Of a stretch of DNA of 64,000 nt, positions 45,838-55,237 are shown in pieces; position 1 is the first letter of the stretch, and each line of letters begins with the position of its first letter. This DNA comes from Stratiformator vulcanicus (GTDB taxonomy: Bacteria; Planctomycetota; Planctomycetia; Planctomycetales; Planctomycetaceae): contig NZ_CP036268.1 in NCBI RefSeq assembly GCF_007744515.1, positions 3,270,712 through 3,334,711 of the forward strand, read 5' to 3'. Under the pieces are notes generated by a model. The model made no database searches and had not been told where the DNA came from. It saw nothing but the letters and a program-made list of their open reading frames with translations. The position numbers and the translations under genes are program-made.

Positions 45838-46878
45838 TTATTCCGGCGAAAGCCGCTCACCCGTTGCGTCATTCTCGTAGAGCACAATTTCGACTCCACG
45901 AAATTCAATTCGCATATTCATTTGAGACGCGGCCCGGCTGAGAATTTCTTTCAGAGATGAATCGGTCGCCATCAAATTGACGGTGCCTTCCAAGAGCAAC
46001 TCCGGATCGTCAATCGTCTCGTCGAAGTTGATCGGGGCGCCGGCCATCTCAGAAATGACCAGCCGTATTTCGCGGAACGGCTTGGGACCGTTCGTGTCGA
46101 AACGGGCCACGCGGAGTGCAAGTTGCTCGGCGAGATCGACCTGACGCTGGTGCGTATCGTCCGTCGGTCGAGGGGCAACGACAGCTTGACGGGCCCTGTC
46201 GAAACCGGAGTAAACGACTGTGGGAAAGCTACCAGTCGATGCAAAGTCCGATGAGTCATTCGCAATACTGAAATCATCAGTCTCAGTCGGACTCGGGCCG
46301 AAGCGCGGCGGAGTCGGGTCAGTCTCTGTATCACGGACTGCTAAGCCAGGTCCTGACGAGAGGTCCTCTTTTGGGCTCGGGAACTCTGGTGAAGAAATCA
46401 CCGCCTTTGGCAACTTGCTTTGGACGTCTATTGGCGGTTGAGTCACCGTTCCCTCTTCGTGACCGTGACTCGCGAGCAATGGCGGGCGGTCGGAAGATGT
46501 CTGTTCCGGCGGCGCATTGACTTCGATTTGCCAGACCATCCAACCCAAGATCACAGCTCCACATCCGGCCGTTCCCCAAGCGATCACCAGAGGGTCCGAA
46601 AGTGTCTTTGTAATTCTGAAGAGCGTTTCTCTCGCATAGGTTGCCACTTGAAGGGCGCCGGCCACGGTCGAAATCCCGACATCTCGAATGGCGACTCTCT
46701 GAGTGACCGCGGGAATCTCCGTTGGTGCTGAAACGCTCGGCAGGCCTTCGACGTCATGCCGCAACAGCAAGGCGCAGCCACATTCGGGGCATTCGAAATC
46801 CCGATCCTCCCGCCCCAGCACCATGAGCCGGAACGGCATTTCGCAAGCAGGACAGGGAAGGGTGACGGCGTGAGACAT
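45838..46878 (-). CDS. Zinc-ribbon/TM protein with STN-like C-terminal domain, first of pair
   Basis: 346 residues. An N-terminal zinc ribbon has Cys9, Cys12, Cys30 and Cys33 (CPAC, CPEC). A membrane segment follows (about 97-116, VIAWGTAGCGAVILGWMVW), then a long Ser/Pro-rich stretch and a C-terminal domain (about 245-340) rich in short strands and helices (RQVDLAEQLALRVARFD, LEGTVNLMATDSSLKEILSRAASQMNMRIEF) like secretin STN or beta-alpha-beta repeats. The zinc ribbon is presumably cytoplasmic and the rest periplasmic. The adjacent upstream gene has the same layout. I do not recognise a named family. Confidence 0.7.
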   Translation of the reverse strand: MSHAVTLPCPACEMPFRLMVLGREDRDFECPECGCALLLRHDVEGLPSVSAPTEIPAVTQRVAIRDVGISTVAGALQVATYARETLFRITKTLSDPLVIAWGTAGCGAVILGWMVWQIEVNAPPEQTSSDRPPLLASHGHEEGTVTQPPIDVQSKLPKAVISSPEFPSPKEDLSSGPGLAVRDTETDPTPPRFGPSPTETDDFSIANDSSDFASTGSFPTVVYSGFDRARQAVVAPRPTDDTHQRQVDLAEQLALRVARFDTNGPKPFREIRLVISEMAGAPINFDETIDDPELLLEGTVNLMATDSSLKEILSRAASQMNMRIEFRGVEIVLYENDATGERLSPE

Positions 46879-46966
46879 CAGTCTCGATATCGAATAGAGC
46901 GCAACGGGTCCGCCTCGGGGACATCAGTCGGCGACGGATGAAAACGTCGGAAAGCAACGAACTTCG

Positions 46967-48871
46967 TCAGTCTTCAAACCGGGTCGGCTTCAGTCCTTTA
47001 CCAGTAGCATCATTGAGCGTCGTAACGATTGCTTTGTTACCCGCTTCGTCAATCACAATCGCCATTTGATCATACTGCGAAACGATTTGCGCGATCGCCT
47101 TTGTCGCGGGGACCTTTCCCAGACTCATTGATTGAGGCATGTTCTTGGTGTAGCCGGCGAATTTCAGCGCTTCGCCGTCGACCTCGATCGTGGTCTTCGT
47201 TTCCTCCGCGAGATAGGCGAACGCCTCCTGCAATGGCGTCCGATTAAATTCGATCTCGACCGGCAACTGCAGCCGACCCGCTACGGTCGCCGGAAGTTCG
47301 GGCTGCTGCTCGGTAGGAGTGAAAACGTCTTGAGTAAAGTCTGTCCGTCGCGACTCGTCCCAAGCCAAAAGCGAAGCCAATGCCAAATTTGGAGCCGCAC
47401 GGTTCGGCAAGCGCGCCGCGATCAGCACGTTGCGGTCGAGCGTGCCGTCCACTCCTGCCGCTGCCAGCGCGGCGGTCATCGCCGGCAGGCGGCCGATGAG
47501 CTTTCGCGAACCGACCTCAGCCGGACTCATCGCGCTGACTGTATCCAACACGCGTTGCGGCAGGTCGCTCAACCGTTGATTGAGCAACTCGGCGGTCGAC
47601 TTGGGCGAAGCGGTGGCCATCGGCCTCGCCTCAAGCTCCGTAAAAAAGTCTCCATTAGCGAGATGCCCGCTCCACCGGACGGCTTCAATGTCGCTCCCAA
47701 ACCAATCGACGATCTGGTCGTAGAGCGGGTAGACAGACTCTGGGACAAGTTTGTCGCGATGGACGAGCATTTCAGAGGGCTGAAACAGCAGCGTGAGATG
47801 ACGGGACCGGTCACTCGACTCCAACAGTGCTTCGATCGCCGTCGGGGCCAAACCGGGAGCGATGAACGCACGCGGCAAGTCCTCGGCATACTCGACCGGC
47901 GCCGCCGCGAAGATGATCGGCAAGTTGTTCTGGTCAACGTCGTCCGCAATCGAGAACGCGCGCTCCGCGGTCATATAAACCGGACGCCCAAATTCGTCAT
48001 TGCGTTCCCCCCCAATCAACTGAATCAGGTCCGACCGCCTCATCCCGGCCTTCAGCCGAACGACCACGGCATAACGGGGCTCATCAGCCCGTGCACCGAG
48101 CATTACCGAGATTAAGGCTTCTTCGATGTCCGACGGATCAACAAGGCAAAGTTCGCGGAGCGATTGCTCTCCCCATGCTGCGAGTGGGCCGAGACAGTAT
48201 CGAACCTCCTGAGCAGTCGAGCCGTTTGCCCACAACTCCGCAGGTCGTAAATGAATGACCGCGGACGTTCCGGCCGGAATGTACTGCAGCGTGATCGGCT
48301 CGCCCGAGGTCGGACCTGCTTGTGCCAGTTGCTTCCCTGAACGACTGAGCCGATCGCGCTGCGATTCGAATTGCACATCACGCGTCGGTGGCGGAGCGGC
48401 GACTGAATCAGGCTTTGTGTCCGAACCGCCAAGGTAGCTTGCCGCGATCAACACCCCGACCAGTCCCACCGCAATCACTCCGCCGATGCCAATCTGCAGA
48501 GGCAGATTTTTCTGACGTTTCCGCCGCATCTCCCGCAGCCGCGCGCTACCGCCGGAGTCGGTCGGCAACTGGGTTTCCGGAGCGGCGAAGGAGGGAAACT
48601 CGTCTGCGTTCTCTTGCGGTCGGACCGCCGGTTGCGGCTTCGCCCTTTTACTCTGCGGCTGTGCCGGGGCAGCCTGAACAACGCGCGCGGCACGACCGAC
48701 CGGCACTTCTTCCGGCTCCGGCTCGGCAAGTGACAATTCGACTTCGTCGGGGTCCTCAAGCAGAAACCGGTGCGCGCACTTGGGGCACTTGGCCGTCTTT
48801 CCCAGCAGGGAGCGATTCGGCAATTTGAGTTTGGAGTTGCAGTTGGGGCAGGGGATCGAAAGGGCGGACAT
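46967..48871 (-). CDS. Zinc-ribbon/TM protein with large extracytoplasmic domain, second of pair
   Basis: 634 residues. An MJ0042-type zinc ribbon (Cys8, Cys11, Cys29, Cys32) is followed by a disordered linker, one membrane segment (about 124-147) and a large extracytoplasmic part. The last 110 residues (QLPVEIEFNRTPLQEAFAYLAEETKTTIEVDGEALKFAGY, then NMPQSMSLGKVPATKAIAQIVSQYD) resemble an STN/secretin N-domain. The middle (QYIPAGTSAVIHLRPAELW) has the pattern seen in planctomycete proteins of unknown role. The ATG at 48869-48871 is chosen because it starts just before the zinc ribbon. It lies 110 nt after ispD and 88 nt before its smaller neighbour. Confidence 0.75.
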   Translation of the reverse strand: MSALSIPCPNCNSKLKLPNRSLLGKTAKCPKCAHRFLLEDPDEVELSLAEPEPEEVPVGRAARVVQAAPAQPQSKRAKPQPAVRPQENADEFPSFAAPETQLPTDSGGSARLREMRRKRQKNLPLQIGIGGVIAVGLVGVLIAASYLGGSDTKPDSVAAPPPTRDVQFESQRDRLSRSGKQLAQAGPTSGEPITLQYIPAGTSAVIHLRPAELWANGSTAQEVRYCLGPLAAWGEQSLRELCLVDPSDIEEALISVMLGARADEPRYAVVVRLKAGMRRSDLIQLIGGERNDEFGRPVYMTAERAFSIADDVDQNNLPIIFAAAPVEYAEDLPRAFIAPGLAPTAIEALLESSDRSRHLTLLFQPSEMLVHRDKLVPESVYPLYDQIVDWFGSDIEAVRWSGHLANGDFFTELEARPMATASPKSTAELLNQRLSDLPQRVLDTVSAMSPAEVGSRKLIGRLPAMTAALAAAGVDGTLDRNVLIAARLPNRAAPNLALASLLAWDESRRTDFTQDVFTPTEQQPELPATVAGRLQLPVEIEFNRTPLQEAFAYLAEETKTTIEVDGEALKFAGYTKNMPQSMSLGKVPATKAIAQIVSQYDQMAIVIDEAGNKAIVTTLNDATGKGLKPTRFED

Positions 48872-48981
48872 GACCGCTCCCTCTACAACCGGAAAATGAT
48901 CAAACGAATTCAATCCCCATCGTACGGCGATCTCAAGACGATGGCAAAGTCGGTCTTCCTGCAAGCGGATCAAGACTTCGC

Positions 48982-49731
48982 TCAATCGAACAACCGACCG
49001 GGGCCGTCCGAGAAGGGATGGAGAGACCCAAGACCGCCGGCTTCGGTCGGCAAGCGATTAATCAGCGCTTCGGCCATTTTGAAGTCATCCGAAGTCGTTA
49101 TTTTGAAATTCATTGGAGAGCTATTCACCACTCGGACGGGATGCCCGATTCGCTCCACCAATTGTGCTTCGTCAGTCGCCTGAAAACCGCCCCGTTTGGC
49201 GTAGGCTCGACGGAGCAAGTCGGCTTGAAAAACCTGGGGCGTCTGGGCTTCCCAAAGTCCGGCCCTCGGGACGGTCTCCTCTATCGCGTTCGTCTCGTCG
49301 ACCTTTTTGACGGTCCCAGCGATCGGCACCGCCGGAATCGCCGCTCCGTGAGCAACCGCTTCATCGAACACGGCCCGCACCCATTGCTTTGTAATCAAGG
49401 GACGTGCCGCATCGTGAACGGCAACGTAGTCCGTGTCATCGGGAATTTGAGCGAGCGCGTTCTGCACGGAATCGGCCCGCTCGGCTCCGCCGGAGACCAC
49501 CTCTACATTCATGAAACCCAGATTCGCGCGAAAGGTGTCGCGAAACCAATCGATGTCTTCATCGGCGATGGTAATCGCGATCGAAGTGACATCGTCGACC
49601 GAGGAAAAGACGTCCGCGCAGCGAACCCACAGCGGTCGGCCTTTCAGTTCCACGAACGGCTTTTTGCGACGTCCGGAAGTGAAGCGAGAACTTTGACCGG
49701 CTGCCGCGAGAATTACCGCAAATTTCGGCAT
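48982..49731 (-). CDS. ispD: 2-C-methyl-D-erythritol 4-phosphate cytidylyltransferase
   Basis: 249 residues of IspD: the CTP-binding start KFAVILAAAGQSSRFTSGRRKKPFVELKGRPLWVR, GGAERADSVQNAL, DYVAVHDAARPLIT, AAIPAVPIAGTVKKVD, LWEAQTPQVFQADLLRRAY and TDEAQLVERIGHPV. It makes CDP-methylerythritol in the non-mevalonate isoprenoid pathway. The ATG at 49729-49731 gives the family start; the upstream in-frame extension is not conserved-looking. No ispF is adjacent. It is the first gene of a minus-strand run through the zinc-ribbon proteins to bfd. Confidence 0.93.
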   Translation of the reverse strand: MPKFAVILAAAGQSSRFTSGRRKKPFVELKGRPLWVRCADVFSSVDDVTSIAITIADEDIDWFRDTFRANLGFMNVEVVSGGAERADSVQNALAQIPDDTDYVAVHDAARPLITKQWVRAVFDEAVAHGAAIPAVPIAGTVKKVDETNAIEETVPRAGLWEAQTPQVFQADLLRRAYAKRGGFQATDEAQLVERIGHPVRVVNSSPMNFKITTSDDFKMAEALINRLPTEAGGLGSLHPFSDGPGRLFD

Positions 49732-50226
49732 GGTTCTATCCCAACGCAATTGCGAATTATTAATTCCATTTGTTAGCCGCGATTGTAATTCGCCGAGCGG
49801 CGAGCCGCGACGCGACTCAGCGAAACACCCCTGTCCGAAGTCGTGGCAATTCCGCTGCAAAACAATCGCAAATCGGCTGCACCTGATTAACGCGGGGGTT
49901 GTCGCATTGAACCGTCATGTGTCGCGGTCTGAATTGAACCCCTTGAGGTTGCGTCACTGTCGCGGAAATCCGACACGCCCGCGTTGCATTTTGGCCGCAT
50001 GATGCGGAACCACGGTGACTTTTAGAAACGTGGCTTCGCGTGCAACTCTGAAAGTGACTCGAACCGAACTGACTCTTCTGCTTGAACTTAAGTCAAACTT
50101 AGGCTGCGTTAGATGAAAAGGTACGCGGTTTGTGTTTCTTCATCGAGCTTCTACCAAGCGGGGCCACGCCCCAACGCGGATATCGAGAGTCCTTCAGCCA
50201 TCAAAACGCCGACCCCAGTCATCACC
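49732..50226. other. Intergenic region ispD/AAA+ regulator
   Basis: About 495 nt between divergent genes. It contains a possible sigma-54 promoter at 49844-49859 and, if the regulator starts at 50113 rather than 50227, its extra N-terminus. I found no other convincing gene; the short frames here are not coding-like. Confidence 0.4.
49844..49859 (+). promoter_or_regulatory. Candidate sigma-54 (-24/-12) promoter
   Basis: TGGCAATTCCGCTGCA has the required GG-N10-GC spacing and 13 of 16 agreement-type positions with TGGCACG-N4-TTGCW apart from three mismatches. It points toward the AAA+ regulator gene but is 254-368 nt upstream of its possible starts, which is long. Confidence 0.3.
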
Positions 50227-51774
50227 ATGACGCAGCCGGTTTTTGCCGTAATCAGCCCACGCTCCGCGTTCCTCGAAGAACTTCGCGAAAACCTCGCGGA
50301 GGTCGGGCGGACCATTTTGTGTGATGATCTTCTCGAAGCACCTCGATTGCTCCGTCCCGATCCACCCGACATCGTGGTCGCAGACTTAGTCCGGTTTGAC
50401 CGGGATCGGTCGCCCAACGACGACTTCATCCAATCATTGAGACAGGCGGTCCCAGCCACCAAGCTGTTCGCCGTTGTGCATGACCTTTGTCCCGAAACGA
50501 TCGCCCGCCAGGCGAAGCAGGCGTCGGTCGTTCTGCTCTCACAAAATCTCTCGATGACAGATGTCGCCCAGAGACTGATCACCGCAGTCCGCCATTCGGC
50601 TGGTTCCAGCCGGGGAAACTCACCGACCGAATTAACGGCGAACGTCTCGGTAGGCAATGCGTCCGGACATATGCGACCCCTCAATCATCGTGATGAAAAC
50701 GAAAATCGAGTCGGCAAAGTCTCGATCGATCAATCATCCGACCAGCCGGGCAACACTCACGTTCTCGCCGGGTTAACGCGGCAGTTTGAAACCCTGTCGC
50801 CGAAGCTGCAGGAAATGCTTTCCGAATTGCAGATCGCGGCGAGACACGATGTCACGGTGTTGCTGATCGGTGAAACCGGCTCGGGTAAGACGTTCCTATC
50901 AAAGCTGATTCACGAAGTCTCCCCGCGCCGCGACGAACCGTTTCTGACCGTTGCGTGCGGAGCCCTGCCGTCTGATCTGATTGAGAGTGAACTCTTCGGC
51001 CACGTCAAAGGAGCCTTCACCAGCGCCCACGCAGACAAAGAAGGCAAGTTCGTCGCCGCGCACGGCGGGACGATTCTGCTCGACGAAATTGACGTGCTCG
51101 GTCCGGAGCAACAGGTCAAACTGCTGCGGGTCATTGAGACCGGAGAATTCGAGCCGGTCGGTTCCAACCAAACGTTGCAGTGCGCGGCCCGGCTGGTTGT
51201 GGCAAGCAACCTCGATCTCAAGCCGCTCGTCGAGGAAGGCAAGTTCCGTCCCGACCTTTACTACCGGCTGAGCATGTTGAAATTTCAGCTACCGCCGCTG
51301 CGAGAGCGGCCCGCCGATATTGAATCGCTCGCGAGAAAGTTCGTCGAACAGCTCGCGACGCGGCACGGCGTCGCGATTTCCCGAATCGAGCGCGGCTTCG
51401 TTGAAGCGCTCAGTCTGTACCCTTGGCCGGGCAACGTGCGGGAATTGGAAAACGTGGTGCGGCGAGCCGTGATCTACTGTCAGGACGGAGTGCTTGCCGC
51501 ATCTCACCTTCCGCACCACATTCTCAGCGGAGATGCCGGGCCCACGAATGACCCTTCAGTCCGCCTCGGCCCGAACATGTCGAGGCCGATGCCCGAAGTC
51601 GATACCGAACCGCCGACGCTTGAGAAACAGGTCGCTGCCAGCGAGCAGGAGGTCATCGAACAGACACTGTTCCGGAATAATTTCAGCCGAACCAACAGCG
51701 CCAAAGAACTCGGCATCAGCCGCGTGACGCTCTACAATAAGATGAAAAAGTACGGCATCTTGCAGAACAACTAG
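50227..51774 (+). CDS. Sigma-54-type AAA+ transcriptional regulator with altered GAFTGA loop
   Basis: 515 residues from the ATG at 50227: a degenerate receiver (1-125, Asp53 in IVVADLV but without the acidic pair), a linker, an AAA+ domain (Walker A GETGSGKT 215-222, Walker B GTILLDEID about 281-289, arginine finger FRPDLYYRLSMLKFQLPPLRERPADI) and a Fis-like C-terminal HTH (NSAKELGISRVTLYNKMKKYG). The sigma-54 contact loop reads GAFTSA (262-267) instead of GAFTGA. The start at 50227 puts Asp53 where receivers have their phosphosite; an ATG at 50113 would add 38 unlikely residues. The target genes are unknown. Confidence 0.85.
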   Translation: MTQPVFAVISPRSAFLEELRENLAEVGRTILCDDLLEAPRLLRPDPPDIVVADLVRFDRDRSPNDDFIQSLRQAVPATKLFAVVHDLCPETIARQAKQASVVLLSQNLSMTDVAQRLITAVRHSAGSSRGNSPTELTANVSVGNASGHMRPLNHRDENENRVGKVSIDQSSDQPGNTHVLAGLTRQFETLSPKLQEMLSELQIAARHDVTVLLIGETGSGKTFLSKLIHEVSPRRDEPFLTVACGALPSDLIESELFGHVKGAFTSAHADKEGKFVAAHGGTILLDEIDVLGPEQQVKLLRVIETGEFEPVGSNQTLQCAARLVVASNLDLKPLVEEGKFRPDLYYRLSMLKFQLPPLRERPADIESLARKFVEQLATRHGVAISRIERGFVEALSLYPWPGNVRELENVVRRAVIYCQDGVLAASHLPHHILSGDAGPTNDPSVRLGPNMSRPMPEVDTEPPTLEKQVAASEQEVIEQTLFRNNFSRTNSAKELGISRVTLYNKMKKYGILQNN

Positions 51775-51779
51775 CCCGA

Positions 51780-54700
51780 TCAGGAGTTCTCGTTTTTCGG
51801 CTCTTTATCCTTCTCATCTTGTGATCGGTGATGAGGTAATAGTCGTGTGCGATAGCTCTCCAAGGGACGTTCTAGCGTTTTTTCGATCGCGCGGGTCCGA
51901 GCCTTGACCGACTGACGGTCACGACCAATTTCGTCAGGCTCGTGGGCAGACAACACCGCGAGCGCGGCATCGATTTGCTTCAGCGAAGTCTCGACGTCGT
52001 TGAGTACGACACCCGAGGCTTTCGGTTCGCTCGTCCCCCGATTGTCCCAGCGACGTTTGAGGACCTGCAGCAGTCCATCAAGGTGGTCGCAGCGCTCCGT
52101 CGGCCCGGCGAAAAGTTCCGGATGGTCAATCGCGATCTCAATCGCCCGGAGCGCGTTTCGAACTGAGCGGTCCGTGGAATCGGCGAAGTAGATTGTGTGG
52201 AGCAGATGCTGTAGTTCGAGGCCGACTGCGTCCTCGCCCAAGTGACGGTATAGCTCACTCACTTCGGCGTGCGCGAAGTACGTCATCATCGGGTCGTAGG
52301 GGCGGGCGGCCGACATTACTTGCGAGATCGACTCGAACGTTGGGTTCGCCCGCGCGGCGGCGAGCGCTTGAAGATATTCAACTCTGCGGAGGTCTTCCGG
52401 GTGCAAATCGGGGGCCGTCGCTTCCGCGGCAACCCGGCGAATCGGGGAACGACGTTGCGAGGTCATCAGGCCCTTCAGTTCTTTGCGATAAGCCCATGGC
52501 TGATCGGGATAACGTGCCGGGAGTGATCGTTGTCCGGTCACGGCGGCCAATCGATCAAGAACCTGCCTCTGATCGGTCGCGCTCACGCAGTGAGCCAAGA
52601 GCGCTTTGCCATTACTTTGAATCGCCCCCGACAGTTCTTGCCACTTCGCCCCCCAGCGCATCACTTCCAACGGCAATCGGTACGCCAGACCGCTCTCCTG
52701 TCGTCCGAACGCAACGTCGTTCTCTGAGATGAAGCGATCGATCGTCTCGGAATCGAACGAGGTCACGTTCAGTGGCACCGACCAATCCCAACCGAGAGTT
52801 GCGAGAATCTCGCGGACATGCGGACGTTTCAGTCGATCGACAAGCTCGTTGCCCAAAAGCGGTTCATCGCGATTTGACGCCAGTAGCGCAAATTCGCCGG
52901 GCCCGATCTCAACGACGGCGGCTTGCGAGAAGACCGACCGTAAAGCACTGAGTACATCTCGAAGTGGTTCCGGTCCCAGATCGATCTGTCGAAACCGCTG
53001 ACAGAATACGCCGCCGGGAAGCAGGCTGTTGGAGGCAAGACGGTAAAACGTCGGATCGAAATGCGGGATCGCCTGCGGAAGTGACGATGAGCCCGGATCA
53101 TCAATCAGAACGTCGTAGTTCGGTTGCTTCGCAGCTAAAACCTGCCGTGCTGATCCGGTGATTTCATGCACTCGCTCGTCATCAGAACTCGGCCTTAATT
53201 CGCCGTCCCAGACTTGCGCATTGATCTCGTCCCAGACCCGCAAGTCTTGGACGACGTAATCGACCTTCGCGATGGGGAGGGCCGCACATGTTGCAATGGC
53301 TGCCCCGCCGCGGTCGCCCATCAGCAGAATCGAATCGGGGTCGCCGTGAATGAGCAGCGGATAGAGCGCTTTCATCACCTCCGCACTGGCGTGGGGGCAC
53401 AGCCGCGGTTCCGATGAAACAATCGCTTGCGTCACTCCATTTTCGCAGATGCGAACCTGTACCCCGTTTTGACGCCAGAGTGTCGTGACCTTTCCGCCTT
53501 CTTCAATTGTCGCAAGACATCGACCGCCTTCGATGACCGAAAGCAGATTCGTCTCGAAGCCCGCATTCCGACCGATGAAGGCCGATGTATTAAACAGCAG
53601 CGAAGCGGGACGAACCGGATCGTAGGTACCGCCAAACGCGATCAGCCCGGTCAAGGCAAATGCCCCGCCCACTACAGCAACGCGGCTGCGTGACACGACG
53701 CCCTTAAAGGTCGACAGCAGCGTGGCCAGGCACGCAATACACGCCGCCGCCGCTCCGATGAGTAAGAGCAGTTCAGAAGCGACTCCATTGGTCAATAAGA
53801 ATGTCCCCAAACCGAAACCGATCGCTGCGACAATCGGTGACCAGTGGCCGGACTTCATCGGGTAAGTTGAGACCGCGAGACCGAACCCCAACAGACAGAA
53901 TGGAATCGTCACCGTCGTGATGCGTATCGTCGTAAGAGTCCACACCGATTGGATGAATGCATTGCTGTCCAAGTGCAGGTCGGTAAGCCAGTAGTAGCCG
54001 ACCGACATCGTCACTGCGGCGACAATGATCGCCAAAGAACCGACGGCAATGCGGGTGCTGAGATCGATTCGTGGAACTATCAGTGCGCAACACGTGATCG
54101 CGGCGAATAGTGCCGCAACAATGGCCGCGTCATAGGACGGCCCCCACGGGAAGAGTTGCGACAGCATGATGGGGCAGGCCGAAGCCATCAGTCCGCAACC
54201 AACTGCTAATGTGCAGAGCGCGAGGACGGTGACTCGGTCCGTGTTCGCTTTGGGAGAACGATCCGGCCCCTCGATCGAGCCGTCGGATTCCATTTTCTCT
54301 TGAGAAATGAACACGTCGGACGCCGCGGCCAATGCGAGCACAATCGAGCCGATGCACCCGGCGGCGAAGGGACCGATCCATGAAGCGAACAAGAATGCAT
54401 TGAGCCCGATACCAATCGCAATTGCTTCCGCGGCAATCACCGTTGAAACACCGCGATGCCCGATCCAACATCGAATCGCGATGAATGCGGGAAGGAGCAG
54501 AATCGCCCCGACGATTAACTCGCCGACCCAAATTGGAAACCCGGCTGCCAACGTGCTCAATTGCAGTGTCGCCGAAACATCACCGAGAGGCCCAGCCAAC
54601 GCCCCGAGAACTGCCAACACTGCCACACAGGCCGAAGTCGCGAATGATCCGAGATTCAGTCGACCACGCGGAATGAGAAAGCAGCAAGCGGCCAATGCGA

Positions 54701-54884
54701 CCATCAGTAGATTGGCAGAGCTACCGAAGCCAGCTAAGTAAAGGAACCGGTCGATCAGCGACCAGAGAACCATCCCGACGGCGAGTCCGATTACGCCGTC
54801 CGCGATGTGCTTAAGCACCTTGGGAGTGGTCACCGCCGCTGCGAGCGTGCCACCGTATTGCCGCAATCGTGTCGAAATCGTCAT
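51780..54884 (-). CDS. Large membrane protein with degenerate spermidine-synthase-like domain
   Basis: 1034 residues. Residues about 20-440 carry many hydrophobic segments (12 or so, in two blocks around a hydrophilic loop near 200-220). Residues about 455-740 form a Rossmann-like domain resembling polyamine aminopropyltransferases (DSILLMGDRGGAAIATCAALP, VDYVVQDLRVWDEI, YDVLIDDPGSSSLPQAIPHFDPTFYRL, LLPGGVFCQRFRQI), but the glycine-rich loop and catalytic acidic residues are altered. The C-terminal 290 residues are helical and hydrophilic. Membrane-fused spermidine-synthase-like proteins are common in planctomycetes, with no settled function. It is convergent with the AAA+ regulator, only 5 nt apart. 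Confidence 0.75.
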   Translation of the reverse strand: MTISTRLRQYGGTLAAAVTTPKVLKHIADGVIGLAVGMVLWSLIDRFLYLAGFGSSANLLMVALAACCFLIPRGRLNLGSFATSACVAVLAVLGALAGPLGDVSATLQLSTLAAGFPIWVGELIVGAILLLPAFIAIRCWIGHRGVSTVIAAEAIAIGIGLNAFLFASWIGPFAAGCIGSIVLALAAASDVFISQEKMESDGSIEGPDRSPKANTDRVTVLALCTLAVGCGLMASACPIMLSQLFPWGPSYDAAIVAALFAAITCCALIVPRIDLSTRIAVGSLAIIVAAVTMSVGYYWLTDLHLDSNAFIQSVWTLTTIRITTVTIPFCLLGFGLAVSTYPMKSGHWSPIVAAIGFGLGTFLLTNGVASELLLLIGAAAACIACLATLLSTFKGVVSRSRVAVVGGAFALTGLIAFGGTYDPVRPASLLFNTSAFIGRNAGFETNLLSVIEGGRCLATIEEGGKVTTLWRQNGVQVRICENGVTQAIVSSEPRLCPHASAEVMKALYPLLIHGDPDSILLMGDRGGAAIATCAALPIAKVDYVVQDLRVWDEINAQVWDGELRPSSDDERVHEITGSARQVLAAKQPNYDVLIDDPGSSSLPQAIPHFDPTFYRLASNSLLPGGVFCQRFRQIDLGPEPLRDVLSALRSVFSQAAVVEIGPGEFALLASNRDEPLLGNELVDRLKRPHVREILATLGWDWSVPLNVTSFDSETIDRFISENDVAFGRQESGLAYRLPLEVMRWGAKWQELSGAIQSNGKALLAHCVSATDQRQVLDRLAAVTGQRSLPARYPDQPWAYRKELKGLMTSQRRSPIRRVAAEATAPDLHPEDLRRVEYLQALAAARANPTFESISQVMSAARPYDPMMTYFAHAEVSELYRHLGEDAVGLELQHLLHTIYFADSTDRSVRNALRAIEIAIDHPELFAGPTERCDHLDGLLQVLKRRWDNRGTSEPKASGVVLNDVETSLKQIDAALAVLSAHEPDEIGRDRQSVKARTRAIEKTLERPLESYRTRLLPHHRSQDEKDKEPKNENS

Positions 54885-55237
54885 GGCGTCCTTGCCTAAA
54901 ACGTCGGCAATCACACGAGCGCACGTGGCGAAAGGCTGGCGTCTTCAATCAACAACCACGGGCCGCAGTCACAAAGCCAGCCGCCACTGACAGAATACGC
55001 TTTGTGTCGTGCCGGTCGACCGATTGTTCTATCCGAATGGTCCGTTACGCCTCAAGTCGAGGCTGAGAACATCTTTAGTTCGAACGGTGAGCTCCGCCCT
55101 CACGATTGCGGGATCAGCTCCTGTTTTACGGCTCTGACATCAATTGAAAACACCCCGTCGCCAGGAACTGGCGACGGGGTGTTATTTCATTTCGCGGTCG
55201 AATTCTGCATCGACGCGAGATTGAACAGATTCGTAGC
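54885..55237. other. Intergenic region between YTV protein and large membrane protein
   Basis: About 353 nt. It holds the YTV gene's terminator at 55145-55183 and presumably the promoter of the large membrane protein gene. No gene was found. Confidence 0.5.
55145..55183 (-). terminator. Strong intrinsic terminator of the YTV gene
   Basis: A perfect 16-bp stem (AACACCCCGTCGCCAG at 55149-55164, loop GAA, CTGGCGACGGGGTGTT at 55168-55183) is followed on the minus strand by TTTTC. It lies 55 nt past the YTV stop codon. It could also act on the plus strand, where ATTTCATTT follows. Confidence 0.8.

Noticed and set aside
50031-50044. TGGC...TGCA resembling a sigma-54 promoter just upstream of the AAA+ regulator
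   Set aside because: The GG and GC elements are only 8 nt apart instead of the required 10.
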